From Cavia porcellus (Eukaryota > Chordata > Mammalia > Rodentia > Caviidae): a stretch of 64,000 nt of DNA. Where the stretch lies: the NCBI RefSeq assembly GCF_034190915.1, contig NW_026947503.1, positions 19,438,532 through 19,502,531 on the forward strand, written 5' to 3'. A model generated the notes under the pieces. That model saw nothing but the letters and a program-made list of their open reading frames with translations, searched no databases and was not told the DNA's origin. Positions 10,641-24,110 of this stretch are shown here, piece after piece. A program made the translations under genes and the position numbers. Position 1 is the stretch's first letter. Each line of letters opens with the position of its first letter.

Positions 10641-13600
10641 CTGGTTTGGGGGTTCTGAATCTATTGAAATATCTTACCTTTTCAGCTTATTGAAGATGAG
10701 AACTTGTTGCTTGTTTGGAGTAGCCCCTGGTTTTTTGGTACTGTGTCACTGTATTTTCTGTGACCTTAGCTAATATTAGTCATAGAATACCAGAACTAAC
10801 AACTGTTTAAAACAATTATATCAATCCTGACTGTAGTGGTACCAATATCATCAAACACAGCTTAGAAAACAACAAAATGAGCTAACCCTTATTTGCAGCT
10901 TTTAATCATATGAACTAGATTTGTGATCATTTAACAAAATGTAAAATAAATCTGATAATCATATGCAATGATTGTGTTAACTTTTCCCTCTATGGTTAAA
11001 ACTGAAAATAGATTAAAGGGAAAACATAGAAGTAGAAGAAGAGAAAGAGATTAGAAATAAGGTTGGAGGGCAATGGGGGGCCACACCAACTTGGGGAAAC
11101 TGGTACAGAAGACTGAGGAAAAGAGAGATGGAAGAGATAAAAGCAAGAATAGAACAGAACCATACCCACAGAGATAAGGAACAATTTTCACACTCATACA
11201 AAAACAATGAAAGCGAAACAGAAAAGAAAAGGAAAACAAATAGTCCACCTCCAGGATTCTTTCTGGTTTCACTAATAGACAACCTGTGGAGACAAAGTCC
11301 TGAACCATACCAATCTATCCCAGCAAAACAGCAGTTGATTTATGGCGCAGTAGTGGATAAACTCAGCAGGACTTCCCTGAGACCAGCCTCATTGGGCTTG
11401 CCACAGTCCAAGCAATTTCTACCCATTTGTACCCAGATGAGAGCTGCTAGATGCAGCCAACAGCAGTTCTGGGTTCCAAACTCAGCCAGCCCATTTCCAA
11501 ATGGCTCATAGCTAATATCTTTCTCCCTATGGGAGGACTAAGTCCTCTGTACTCACCACCAGCCAGTGCAGTCCTCCACATCTGCTGCTCTCCTACGCTG
11601 CTGCATCTCTTTGCAGAGACATTCAGGGTCACCAGCCATCACTGTTTCCATGACTATGTGTCCTGAAGTTTGAAGAGCTCCTTTGGCACACTGAGTCCCA
11701 TCTTAGGCAAAAGGTGCCACTGGCTACCATCTTCTTCTTCACTGAAGGTTTTCTTTGTATTCACTCTGTAGCTTTGATTTGCACTTCAGATTTTTTGTGT
11801 CGAAGGGACCCACTTCCTTCTTTCTTGTCTTCCACATGATGCTATATTGGAGCATCTGGATAGTGACTCACAGTGAGGTTGTTTTCTTTGCTACTTACCC
11901 CTGTGCTATCTTCCCAGAAATCTCTTTCTACTTCCTGAAGCAGATCTGGAAGTCCTATTTCCTGAATGTCCTTTCATGGTTGCTTCAATAGATTCAAAAT
12001 ATTTATGGAATTTTTGATCAAATAAAAACAATATAGCATGTTCTCATCCACCTTATTCACTGTGTGCAGCTTCGAGGCCCTTCCCAAAGTCAAAATGACC
12101 ATGAAGATAAATGCTTTTTAATTGTTTGAGAACTTGTAAACATCCATGACAGTGTAACTAAAGATACTCATGAAAGAAGAATCCAGAATTGCTTTAGAAA
12201 ATGACAAGAATGATGTGAGAATTGTGTTCAAAGCAAGGAGGAATATTCCAAGGGGAATTAACAGCAACGTGTCTTTTACTGAATTTTTAAAATTTAAACA
12301 TTCATCATAAGTTTTGATTACATAAATTCTTCTGCGATATCACACAATAGGGTGATTAAAGTTTTTAAAAAGTATCATGTATTTCAAGGTAGGTACAAGG
12401 GAAGATTTTCATTGTTCTCACCATAAAGAAGTGATACCTGTTTAATGTGAAGAGATTCCATTTACCCTGATTTGATTATTAGGTACAAATATCACACTGT
12501 GTCCCCAAAATACATTCAATTATTAAATCAATCAGAAACTGTTTTAAAAGGTTAAAATTACATAAAACAAAACAAATTCTTTAAAGTGAAGTGCTTGGAA
12601 CACAAAAAAGACAGGGGAAAAAACCTCACACATTATTTTTTATGGAAAAAAGTCAAACAAAATTTTATGATAAAATAAGAGTAATACTAGTTATTACATT
12701 GCATATTGGTATCTTTTGAAGTAGTTGTTCATAATACAAAATATGGGCATATAAATTTTTAAATTGCTCTTAGAACAAACTTGCCTTTTCTTTCTTTTTT
12801 TTATTTTAAAGGGGATGAAACAGAACGATAAAACAAAACACAATATAAACAGTGATAAGAAGGCAGGAAATCCATAATAGTTACTGTGTGCATAGTGTTA
12901 TCCTCTAAATATTTGCTCAGACTACCTGTGTTAGGCTTGCAAAGTCAAGCAATACAAGTATTCGGTTGTTTCTTTACTTCCGTTGTTATCATCTCTGCCC
13001 ATGTTCCTCTGAATCAGCCAGTGACCTCGTAAGGCTGGGGGGCAGGTCTCATTCCTGTTTCTCTGGGGCCACCAGGGCCACTGCTGGCACACGGGAGCCA
13101 TGCAGCTTCCTTCCTGTTTCTCTCCCCCAAAAAACCTCCCTTTTCAATGAACTAAGAGACATTAATAGTAAAACTGACTTGCATTTTTGTTTTGCTTTTG
13201 CCTTCTCTCCTTTCCCTTTTGCCCATTTTCACTTCTGTTTTCCTTTTGAATAATTTCTTCCCATTCAGTATCTATTGTATATTTTAGATCTTATTCTATC
13301 AGCTTCTCACAGCAGGGAGACATCATATATTCTTAAGTTTCTACTACAGACCAGGTACCATTCCAGTGGGAGGTACGAATGAAACCAGCAAATGATTTAC
13401 TCACTGACTCATACTCTTTTAATAGATTTGGGATATATTAAGAAATAAAGAGGAAAGTGAAGCTATTAAATTTATACCAAGAAGAACTTGAATAGAAGTT
13501 TGAGAGTTAGAATACTAGGTTGAAATTGCTCATTAACTAGTTTCTCAGGAAGATTCAAAATAAGATTTACAAACTGAATGTTACACATTTATTCTTTCCC

Positions 13601-14916
13601 TTTTGAGAGCAAGCCTGCCATCTAGTGCCATCAAAGGAATCTGCACAAAACCTTTGTCATGATTTTTAATCTAAAGAAATATGAATTAAATATAATCATC
13701 TCCTTACTCAAAACATCAAATGTTCTCACTTTGCTTTAAATAAAATTCAGATTACTAGATTTGGAGTTCAAGTGAGTACACCACCTAGACACCATCTAGT
13801 CGCCATCTACCAGGGGTAGAGAATTAAGAAATCTGGAATTTGATTCCATTGTATCACTAACTTCCTGTATGATCTTGAATTAATGTCTCGATAGTTTTTT
13901 TTTTTTATTTTAGATGATGTGTGTATAAAAAAAGATGTTTAGATCCAATACTTAAGGGAGCATCATGGTATTTGACAAGATATTATACACCTATTTCTCT
14001 TTATTTCTCCTTCTTCTTCCACACAGAATTCTCCCCGGGTTTGAGGGTTTGATATGGACTAAGAAATGTAGTGGTAGAGTATCTTCCTGGCATGAATGAA
14101 GCTTTGTTTGGAATATACAATATCATAAAATAATAATAATAGTAATAATAGGATATCCTAAGCAAGAACATCCCAATCAAGCCCTTTACAAAATTCATGA
14201 GAAATACTTTAAATAACTGCTACTGCTGTCAGCCACTGTATTTAAGGGCAGTTTGACATGCAGCTATAGTAACTGCAGTAAGGGCCGAGTTTAGAATCAG
14301 CTCTTCTACTTGTGGTTCAACATTGGGTAAATTTCTTTGTCTTCCTAAACCTGAATTCTCTAAATATGAAAAAGAGATTGATCACATCACCTACTAAATT
14401 GGGTTGTTTGCATAACAAATCACTATTAAGCACTTGACATTCTGTCCAAGAAAGACCTCAACAAATATCAACCACTATTAGTAAATATTTTGAATAATTC
14501 TCTGATCATCATCAGCAAATATTATATGTCATTCTTTTATGTAACCCTTAAGATACTTTCAGTTGTTGTTGACTATTTGTGTACATTTAAGAGTATGTGT
14601 TTCCCTCACTGTCTTCAGCTTTAAGAACATGATCTCCTACAGATGAATGTATACATCCATTTTGCAATGGATTTCACTTTTCCACTTGACTTTCTACCCT
14701 GCTTATGGGAAGGGTTATTTCAAAGGAATTTATCTCAGTAGTAAGTGTAAAATGAGGATGATACCAATGTAATTTCTTTGAGGACTATTGGCTGAGGGTT
14801 TGTTCTCGTCAATTCAAGTCATAGCCCACTAGTACTCTTACTTTTCCTCTACTTATATTCTCTTTCTCCTGTAATTGTCCACATAATGAAGAGGTAACTA
14901 TCCTACATTATATGGC
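10641..14916. other. Intergenic DNA without recognised gene
   Basis: No exon-like frame of a known family was seen. Stretches at about 11000-11260 are purine-rich. An old MIR/L2-like trace may exist near 13320-13400 (CAGACCAGGTACCATTCCAG). A short interrupted (AAT)n tract lies at about 14128-14152. Frames such as 11128-11511 or 12966-13253 lack family resemblance and are treated as chance. Confidence 0.5.
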
Positions 14917-15304
14917 TGTTATGGTTAATATATTGCATCAACTTGAGAAGTTAAAAATTTAACTTTAAATTTAAGAGACTCAACAGGGAGCCAGGATCCT
15001 TACTTTGTAAACATCAAGCTGCACAAGAAAAGTGCACAAAGGTGATGTGAGTGCTACACCTACCCTGTGTGGGAGGATAGTCTGCTTACAATATAGGGGT
15101 GAAGAAGAGGCTTGTTCTCCCCTCTTCTGCTCCTATAGCATTGATGTCTTCTGCCACCTTGCAGTATTGTCCCTGTGCCATGCCTTCTGCTTGGAGCCAG
15201 CTGATTATGGACTGAAACCTCCACAAACTCTGAAAAATAAATCTTTTGAGCCTTAATTTAGGGTGTCAGGTGTTTTTTTTTCCAGTAACAAGAAAAAAGT
15301 AACA
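14917..15304 (+). mobile_element. MaLR-type solo LTR
   Basis: It starts TGTTATGGTTAATA and ends AGTAACAAGAAAAAAGTAACA, with AAATAAATCTTTTGAGCC (polyadenylation signal) about 70 bp before the end, the typical ERVL-MaLR LTR layout. The 388-bp element is flanked by ATGGC (14912-14916) and ATAGC (15305-15309), a 5-bp target duplication with one change. The 74-codon frame inside is not a gene. Confidence 0.7.
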
Positions 15305-17039
15305 ATAGCTAATCAAACAGATTTTGGAGTGTAATTATGGGTCCCAAATTTTCAAAGATCATTTAATTTCTCAATGACACATTCTCTGACTTGCTTTGAG
15401 ACCAAAGTTTAACCTGAGATAACTAACTCCCACTGTAACTCCACACTATGATAAAAAAATTTATGAAATGGGACTCTCATTAAAAAGTTTATCCAAAGTT
15501 CACTACAGATATTAGTAGATAGCAGGTATCTAATGTTCTTTAAAGAGAGCTTCAAGGGCATTCACTCGAGATAAGCCAAAGGCCAAGTCTGATGACTGTG
15601 AGCTCAAAGCCTGCATCCAAGGTATTGGTGAGAATGCTGGAGATTTAACCAAGAAGGATGGGAAATGGAAGTTTCTTTGGAGAAAAAGAGGAAATTGATG
15701 CTTCTTCTCACGACATGATGTAGGAGGGGGAGTGAATTCCCTATATCTTAAATCACTGAATGAAGGACAAAATTTGAGAAAAAAGAAAAATATTCACAGA
15801 GAGTGATGTGCTTGCCACTAGGGGAAACTGTCTCCCGGGCAATCAAGCATTTGCTTTGGTGTGGAAATCTTGGTCCTTGTGGAATAAGGAAATGAGAACT
15901 AAATCAAAGGAAACCTCTTGGCTCAAAGACTAGAGGGCACTATCACACACAGAAGCTGAGACACAGGGAGAGGATGCATTTGTGTGGTAGAAAGAAAGAG
16001 AACATTTAAATCATGAGTCCCATCCACTGAGGACAGGTTCAGAGATGAAAGACTTCGAGCATCCCTATTATGTCCTAGAGTTATGACCCATCCCAAACTT
16101 GAGCTCAACTTCCAAGGAGAAAAAGCTTTATGGAACAATTTAGATAGCATCTGCACCATCTTTGAACAGGACTGAGAGGGCCACGTAGTGTTGGAGCTAT
16201 GAAACAAGATACGCTCAACAGGCGGGCAGTCTTCACACCCCTGCTTCCACTTGTGCCAAATTTTCAGTCATGTGTGCAGGTTTAGAAGCTTTGGGACAGA
16301 CATGAGCAGTTCTCATGAGCATCACCAGCAGAGTGTGGTAATTTCATGGACCAGCTGGAGATGTCAGCTTTTATCTCTGCTTTCTGGGCATGGTGAGGCA
16401 TTAGAGAAGATTCCAAATTGAATGAGCACAAGAAGGAAGACAATGAATTAAAGAGCAACTGGGCATCAATGAGTGAATGCAAGAGAGGGATTCTTGAAGG
16501 CTCATGACTATCTGTGAGAGCTAATACATAAAAAATGATAAGTTTGGGATTGTCTGGAAGACACATGCCATAAGACATCATATAAAGATGTGAGTAAAGC
16601 AGTATTTATAAAAGGAAAACAATAACTTACATGCAGAACGTGGAAATCTTACCAAATCTCAATGCAAGTAATGCCACTTCAACATCTTTATTGATTCCCA
16701 ACAAAAAGACTTTTGTAATAATGCTGGTTAAACACACTTAGGGACCACCCTGAGGAACTCTTGGCATGCTCATTTTTGGCTGCTGTTGGTGATTCTGATG
16801 CACAGCTACACTGCTAGACAATTTTATCATTCAATTAAGCTCTTAATGGTGCTTCTCATTGTGATACCTGAATCATGAAAGATGTCATCTACATCTAACC
16901 AAAATAAATCACAAAATGTATTTTATCTCTACCTTTACACTATCATATTCTGCCTAAGTGATTGTTAGTGTATAAAGTGCTCCATATGGAGCATTTACTT
17001 ATACTGTGGCTTATGCTGCATACTTCCATCATCCATTTA
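15305..17039. other. Intergenic DNA without recognised gene
   Basis: Non-repetitive-looking, moderately AT-rich sequence. Minus-strand frames at 15923-16207 and 16282-16581 show no domain I recognise. In particular they do not resemble exons of SERPINB7, which would be expected downstream of SERPINB11 in other mammals. Confidence 0.45.
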
Positions 17040-17336
17040 ACCATTTGGAAGCCCAAAGGACCTTTCTGGAACAAGTCATTTTCCTCAGAAGACAGTCCAT
17101 GCTGCCTAATCTGCTCCACAGGTGTTCCACTAAGAGGACCCTCCTCATGACTGTCTCCCCATAACAACTGTCTGAACTGCCATGTCCTCTAAATTCTGTC
17201 TCCTCTGCTAAAATATACGTGTACAAAGGCAAGGGATTGAGATTGTGATATTCACTGTACATCTCACTGACTTAACAGTATACATGGAATTTAGTAGGTG
17301 CTCAAGAAATGTTTGTAGAAGGAATGAATTAATGAA
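17040..17336 (+). mobile_element. Ancient LINE L2 3' end
   Basis: The segment ends with TAGTAGGTGCTCAAGAAATG followed by a GAATGAATTAATGAAT tail, the characteristic L2 3' terminus. The preceding CTGTCTCCTCTGCTAAAATA and CAAGGGATTGAGATTGTGAT fit a decayed L2 3' region. The 5' limit is approximate. Confidence 0.6.
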
Positions 17337-18559
17337 TATCATTAGGGGGCCAAATTTGCTCTTTGAGTCTCACTGAGGTTGAGTTTGACCTCTTATTGAT
17401 TTCTGCTTTGTATTGACACAAGGAAAAACAAATACCATCAGTGGAAAGGGTAATTGGAGAATATTCCTGTGGTACTTGAAAGTCCAGAACAAAAAGGCAA
17501 AGTGCATTGTCAGTCAGAGAGAGAAAGAATAAGGACACATTACAGCAGAGCAGGGGTCTGGTAGAGCACTGAGTTGTGTTGCCAGAGAAGTGGGCCCTCA
17601 TCCCAACAGCCCCTTTCTTTGCTCCTTTTAGTAACTAATGGCTGATAGATAGGATGACTTCAGGCCATGGCAAATACTAAGTAGCATCAAGGTAAAGTAA
17701 CCCATATTTTGTCCTCAATATAGTTTTGAGAGTGAAATGGGAAGCCCCTGATTGTTACACCATCAACAGAAGTAATTCAGGAGTGAAGCAGGCATACTAG
17801 GTATATGTCACCCTGCTAACCTAGATAGGCCTTCAGATCTTCCAAGGCACAACATGTAGGAAACAGTTTGATTGCTTAAATGCAGGAGTTCTTTTGTTTT
17901 GTTTTGTTTTATCTTGCCTTGCTTTGTTTTGTGTTTGTCTGAAGGACATCTGTGCCTTCACTTGTAACACTTTTCCTGAAAATTTCTAAACAAGAGGAGG
18001 ACTGATTGAAAAATGGTAAAGGAAAAAATATATACATCCTGGTAAGTACAAAGACAAGTGCCTCATTGGACCACTGCCCAAATGATGTCTTGCTTTTTAG
18101 TATTATTATTTTTAAATTTAATTTGCATTGTCACCCTAGAGAGAACCAAGCCTTGCCTGACACAGGAAGACCTGTCAAGGTTGCTCTTTCATGGACTCTG
18201 CCCTTTCTCAACTCACTGATACACAGTTAGTCAGAGTCTGGTTTGGTGCAGTTCACCACGCATGGAAAATGCCCTGTTTCCCTAGTCATTAAGAGTGTGG
18301 ATATACATGTGTTAGGAAAGCAGCAATTTCTTGAGTGACTACAATATTGTGTGTGGCAAACACACTTAAGGACACAGTGTTTGTGTGAAAAGAAGGAGAA
18401 AAGTTGCTGAATGAACTCAGACGGGCATTAACATACAAAAAAATAAAAATATTAAAAATGAAACTACTATTCAAGAACAGTCAAGAAAGAAAATAGACAC
18501 TTTTTTCTTTGTGAAATACAGGCCAAGGAAATCTACCTTTTCATTTACCACATTCTTTT
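17337..18559. other. Intergenic DNA without recognised gene
   Basis: Nothing identifiable apart from a TTTTG-rich low-complexity tract at about 17893-17940. Confidence 0.45.
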
Positions 18560-18960
18560 TTTAAAGAAAGTTGTAACATATAAGTTACAACTGATGACTT
18601 ATATGAACTTATTTATTTAATATTCTACTAAACGCATTCTTACTAACTAAAACTTTGTATGTACATTAAGATATAATCTTGGTGTTTTGCATTCTATCAC
18701 TGTAACAACTGCAATTGTTTTACTACCATAAAATCCTCTCTATTCTACCTGTTCATTCCTTCTTTCATAATCCCAACCATTAGAAATTAATGATCTTATT
18801 ACTATTACCATAATTTTTCCTCTCCCAGAGTGTCATAAATTGGATTTATACTATGTATAATATTTCAGATTTGATTATCTTACTCAGAAATATGCATTTC
18901 AAGCTTTTCCCTGTCTTCTCATGATACATTATCCACTTTTTAAAAAAACAAAAGATAGAA
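18560..18960 (-). mobile_element. Ancient L1 (L1M-like) 3' fragment
   Basis: The plus strand reads like antisense mammalian L1M 3' sequence: TCCCAGAGTGTCATAAATTG, a TATAATATTTCAGATTTGAT block, then ATATGCATTTCAAGCTTTTC and TTCTCATGATACATTATCC. No coding potential. A small inverted repeat, GTTGTAAC/GTTACAAC, lies near 18571-18592. Boundaries are approximate. Confidence 0.5.
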
Positions 18961-20595
18961 ATGATACAAATTTCAAAAAAAAATAGGTAATTAACATTAG
19001 CTAATATATTGTATATCATTATCTTAGAAATAGTTGTTCAGGTTAAAAGATCTAGGCATAAAAATGATCAATCAATGAAAGCACAAACTATTCTTTTGGA
19101 TGAACTTACAGAGATATCAGTATAGTTACCATCTATTTATACTTTCTAGGAATCTGTTCATTTCCTCTGTGTTTTCCAGCCTGTGCACGTAAAGATTTTC
19201 AAAGTAATTGTTGATGATCTTCTGAATTTCCACAGGATCTATAGTAATATTATCATTTTCATTCCTCATTGCATGAATTTACATTTTTCCCTTTCTTGAT
19301 TTGGTTGGCTAGGATTTTAGCAATTTTATTTATTCTTTCAAAGAACCAACTCTTCAATTCATTAATTCTTTGTATTGTTTTCTTAGTCTCAATTGTGTTA
19401 ATTTATGCTCTGGTCTTTATAATTGCCTACCTTCTGTGAGGTCTGGACTTGTCTTGCTCTTCTTTTACTGGAAGCCTAAGGTACAACATTTGGTTGTTTA
19501 TCTGTGCTTGTTCTGTTTCCTCATGTGAGAATTCATTGCTATATGTTTCCCTCTTAGGATCTCTTTCATTGCATCACACAGGTTCTGATAAGTTGTATAT
19601 GCATTTTCACTGATGTGGAGATACTGTTTAATTTCTTCTTCACTTTCATCTGTAACACATTGATTGTTCAGGAGGTTGTTATTTAGTTTCCATGTGTTTA
19701 CTTAGGTTTTGCAGTTTCTTTTGCCATTAATTCGCAATTTTAGTACACTATGATCAGATGATCTGCCAGAATAATTTAAATTCATTTACATTTATTTTAG
19801 CATGTTCTGTGGGCTAATATAATGGTCTATTTTAGGGAATGTCCCATGTGCAGCTGAGAGAAATGTGTATTCTAATGTTGTTAGGTGGAACACTCTGTAA
19901 ACATCCAGTAAGACCATTTGTTCACAGATTTGATTCAGTTGTTATTTTTTAGCTGATTTTTTGTCTAGTAAATCTATCTCTTTGTGACAATGGAGTATTA
20001 AGGTACCCCATTACAATTGTATTATTGCATATTTGATTTTTCATGACTATTAGTATTTGTCTTTTATAGTTGGATGTACCTGCATTTGGTGCATATATAT
20101 GCATTATTGTTATGTCTTCCTCTTGAATTTTTCCCCTAACAAGTATGTAATGATCTTCTTTATCTTTTTTTTATAATTTTTGGTTTGAAGTTCATATTGC
20201 ATGCAAACAGAATAGCTTCCCCTGGTTTTCTCTGGACTCCTGTCTTGTGGAATATTATTTTCCATCCTTTTACTGTCAGTCTATGAGTTTGTTTTTGAGT
20301 TAGATGTGCTTCTTGCTTACAGCATATTGTTGGATCCTTTTTCTTGATCCATTCTGTCAACCTATTTCTTTTAGTAGATGAATTGAGGCCATTTACGTTA
20401 TGGTTATTACTGATATGTATTGGCTTAACTTTATCATATTATTTTCCTATTGTTGATTCCCTGCTTTTCACCCCATTTAATTGCTTGCCCTGCCTCATGG
20501 TTTCTTTTTGTTGTTATACTTGGAATTGTGGTCATTTTTTTTAAATCTCTATCTAGTATGTACTTCAGTATTCTTTCTAGGGATGGTTTGGGGAA

Positions 20596-20932
20596 TGTCT
20601 TAGTTACTTTTTATTCATTGCTGAGATAAAATATCGGATGACCAAAGTTTGGAGAGGAAAGGTTTATTTCTTACAGTTTTTGGAGGTTTCATACTCAGCT
20701 GGTTCCAAGGCAGGCTGGCATGGCTGGGCCACAGTTGATGGCAGCCACAAACAGCAAGGAAGAAACCAGCAAGAGAGAGAGAGAGATACACCTTCTTTCT
20801 GCCATAACATTATATTCTGGCTCCATCCCTATGTGGGTGTAACAATGACACCATCAATCCAAGCACTAGACAATGAACCAATCACAAATACTGATGCAAA
20901 TGCATGAGGCCTGGGAGCCACAGGGAAGATGA
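20596..20932 (-). mobile_element. MaLR-type solo LTR nested in L1 copy D
   Basis: On the plus strand it runs TGTCTTAGTTAC to GGGAGCCACA. On the minus strand it carries AAGAAATAAACCTTTCCTC near the 3' end, as MaLR LTRs do. It is flanked by perfect 5-bp duplications GGGAA (20591-20595 and 20933-20937). Removing it rejoins L1 ORF1 C-terminal sequence, so it inserted after the L1. Length 337 bp. Confidence 0.8.
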
Positions 20933-21489
20933 ATTTCTTCAGTTGTCTTTTGTCATGATAGTATCTTATTTCTCCATTAATTTTGAAAGAAACTTTCAGG
21001 ATACATCAACCTGGGTTCAAGATTTTCTTTCCAGGCTTTCTAAGCTCATCCTGACTTCAGGGTTTGTGTTAAGAAGTTGGGAGTTTTCCTTCGAAGGTGA
21101 GCTGTTTCTTTTTTCTAACAATTTCTAGTACTCTATTTTTATGCTCCATTTCTTGGATCTTGATTATTTGATGTATGTGTGTAGATTTATTTTGCTCATG
21201 GCTTTTTGAGTTCTATATGTCTCACTTATCTATATATTAGATTCTTTTCTCATGCTTGAGAAATTTTCTGTTATTACTTCTTCAAATAGATGTCAGTTAT
21301 GTTGACTGCTGTATTTTCATTGAAACTTATCAGTCATATTGTTTTACTTTGCATTGTCTTAGAGTTGTTTAATTGTTATTTCATGGTCCCTTGTTATTTT
21401 TAAGAGTTCTTTCCTTTCATGATTGCTAGCTGCAATCATGTCTTCAAAGTCTGAAAGTCTAAGTTTTGTTTGTCTTTGACTGAGCTAAA

Positions 21490-22985
21490 CATGTTTACTT
21501 GAAGAAAGATAACCTCTTTAATAAATTATGTTGCAAAATTTGGTTTTCCACATGCCAAAAACTGAAACTAGACCCATGTTTATCACCATGCACTAAACTA
21601 AAGTCAAAATGGATTAAAGATCTAAATATTAAAACAGAAACACTAAATCTACTGGAAGACAAAGTAGGTAGAAATCTTGAGTATATTGGGGTAGGCAAAG
21701 TGTTCATGAACAAAACACAAATCACACAGGAAATACTTCAAAGAATCCACAACTAGGATCTCATTTCATTAAAAAGTTTTTGCACTTCAAAAGAAATCAC
21801 CAACAGAGTGAAAAGAAAACCCATAGAATAGGAAAGAATTTTAGCCAGCTTTCTCCCAAAGGATTTGTACTTAGAATATATAAATAATTGAAAAACATCA
21901 GGATCTCCAAGTTTAAAGACCCAATCCAAAAATGGGCATCTGAGATGAACATGCCCTTCTCAGATGAAAATATACAAATAGCAAAAAAAAAAGAGAGAAA
22001 GAAAAAGAGATGAAAGAAAGAAAGAAAGAAAGAAAGAAAGAAAAAGATTAAACATCACTGGTCATTCAAGAAATGCAAATTAAAGCAGCATTGAGATTCC
22101 ATCTCACTCCAGAAAGAATGACTGCCATCAAGAAATCAACTGATAACAAATGGTGGCAGGGCTATGGGGGAAAAGGAACACTGCTGGCAGAAGTATAGAA
22201 CCCTGTGGAAACCACTGTGGAAATCAATGTAGAGGGTTCTCAAAAAACTAGAATTGGAAGTTTCATTCAATCCATCTATTCCCCTTCTGGGTATTTTCCC
22301 AGAAAAACTGAAAATGTGGAGCCAAAGAGATATATATGCACCCATGTTTACAGTCGCACAATTTGTAAAAGCTAAACCTTGGAAACAACTCATCAACTAC
22401 AAAATGAATTTTAAAAAGTGGTATTTTTATACAATGGAATATTTCTCACCTATAAAATAGGATAGTATTGAGGTTTTCATAGGTAAATGGAGGCAACCTG
22501 AGTCCATACTCATAAGTAAAATAAATCAGACTCACATTTATAAATATCATAATGTCTCCTAGTATTAAAAAAATAGAAAAATAAAAAACTGAAAGAATAA
22601 AAAAATCCAAAATGTTCAATAGATATTGTAGTAATGAAAGGGAAAGATAGTGCTTGAAAGGAAAGAGCAATAGGGATAGAGGAAAGGAGAAAACGAAGAA
22701 AAGAAAGATTATATGTATGTTGATAAACATATAAATGTATGTATGTATATGTATGCAACATACATAACTATACTACTAATCTCTATTAGTTTATCAATAA
22801 GAAAACTTCATGCTGTGATTGTTTGATTGATCATTTCTGTGACTAGATCTTGTAACCTGAACAACTACTTCTAAGATAACAATATGCAACATACTAACTA
22901 GTGTTAATTTCCTACTGTTTTTTATTTGTTTTTTTGAAACTCTGATCATTTCTATCCTTCTGCTTTTTAAAATAAAAAAAAAAAT
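21490..22985 (+). mobile_element. L1 3' fragment nested inside L1 copy D
   Basis: The plus-strand frame at 21499-21756 (KSKWIKDLNIKTETLNLLED) is the ORF2 C-terminal domain, also present in L1 copies A and C. The region to 22450 ends with YTMEYFSPIK, matching the typical YTMEYYSAIK end of ORF2. The 3' UTR follows and ends in an AAAATAAAAAAAAAAATT tail at 22969-22986. It interrupts ORF1 of the minus-strand L1. No clear target duplication was found by eye. Confidence 0.85.
22012..22045 (+). repeat. (GAAA)n microsatellite
   Basis: About eight GAAA units with purine-rich flanks, within the ORF2 3' part of the nested L1 fragment. Confidence 0.95.
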
Positions 22986-23479
22986 TGGGGGATAAAATCT
23001 AACTTCAATTTCATTCAAGAGATTTTTCTGGCTTTCAATGGAATTTTTAATTTTCTGGGTATCTCCTTGAATTTGTTTCATGAATTCTATTTATTTCCTA
23101 TGTTGTTCATTCAAGGTTTACATCGTTTTTCCATGCTCCTGTACTTTTTTTTATCTATGTATTCTCTAGCCATGCTGAGCAATTCCTTTATTAAGGTTGT
23201 CATTTTTTCTTTACCTGAAAGACTATTTTTAATCTGATTTCCTATATGTCTCATGGATTTGTTTATTTTAATTGATATCTTTTAAGAAATTTAAGGTGTG
23301 TGACTTCCAATGACCTCTATTTCGAGGTGTCTTGTACTTTTTCTGGATGGGCTGGGAATTTGAGATTGTATTTTGCTTCTTCACTTTGTCATTTTCACTT
23401 CTTGGGTTAACATTTCAGTCTTTTCAATACTGTTAGTCTTGACTGTACATTATGTATGTCTTAGAGTCCTACTATGTGG

Positions 23480-24110
23480 CTGACATTCAAACAGTTGCTG
23501 GGCTTTACAGTGTAGGAGAGTGGCCAATCCTCCCGCAGACCAACTGTGTGACTCCTATATTCTTCCTAGGCTGACTAGCCTAGGAATATTGATGTGAACC
23601 AACACTTAGCTTTTACTGTTACTGTGGCTTCAGCCTCTTCCAGGCTGCCATATTCACATGTATATTCATATGCATATAGTTTGTGCTCCAGCTGGGACCC
23701 TACTGTGTCACTGGGGGCCTCACCAAGGTCCTCCAAGTGGGGAGAAGGTTGGCCAAGGCTCCTGCTGACCCACTGACATCTCTGCTTATTGGCAGGGGGA
23801 GGGGGGCTCACTGAACTTTTGCTAGCCTGCTAATGTTCTCTGGATGGGTGTAGGGGTTGCTGAGGCTTCCACCGGTCCATGAAGAAGTCCAGGTGGTAGA
23901 AGGGGTTGCTGACAGTCCTGTGGGCTGCTGAGGTTGTCTTCCTGTGGGGGATAGGTAGTTGAGGCTCCCCTCAGCTGCTGATGTCCTCCAAGAGTGGAAG
24001 AGGGGCAGCTGATGATCCTGTACGCTGCTGAGTTCATCTGGGTGCAGTGGAGTGTTGTGCTAAGTCTCGCCTTGGCCATTGATGTCATCCAGATGTGGGG
24101 AAGGAGTGAA
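23480..24110 (-). repeat. Degenerate GC-rich tandem repeat, probable L1 5' UTR monomers
   Basis: Diverged copies of a unit of roughly 65 bp recur. Recurrent words on the plus strand include GCTGCTGA or GTTGCTGA, then GTCCTCCAAG, CATCCAGATG or TCATCTGGGTG, then GTGGGGAAGGAG or GTGGGGAGAAGG. The block lies immediately 5' of the minus-strand ORF1 remnant, where an L1 promoter/5' UTR belongs. Small frames in it (for example 23575-23811 and 23822-24088) are by-products. Confidence 0.6.

Noticed and set aside
15923..16581. Minus-strand frames as possible SERPINB7 exons downstream of SERPINB11
   Set aside because: No clade B serpin motifs (NIFFSPLS, NAxYFKGxW, hinge, FLFxI) appear in them.
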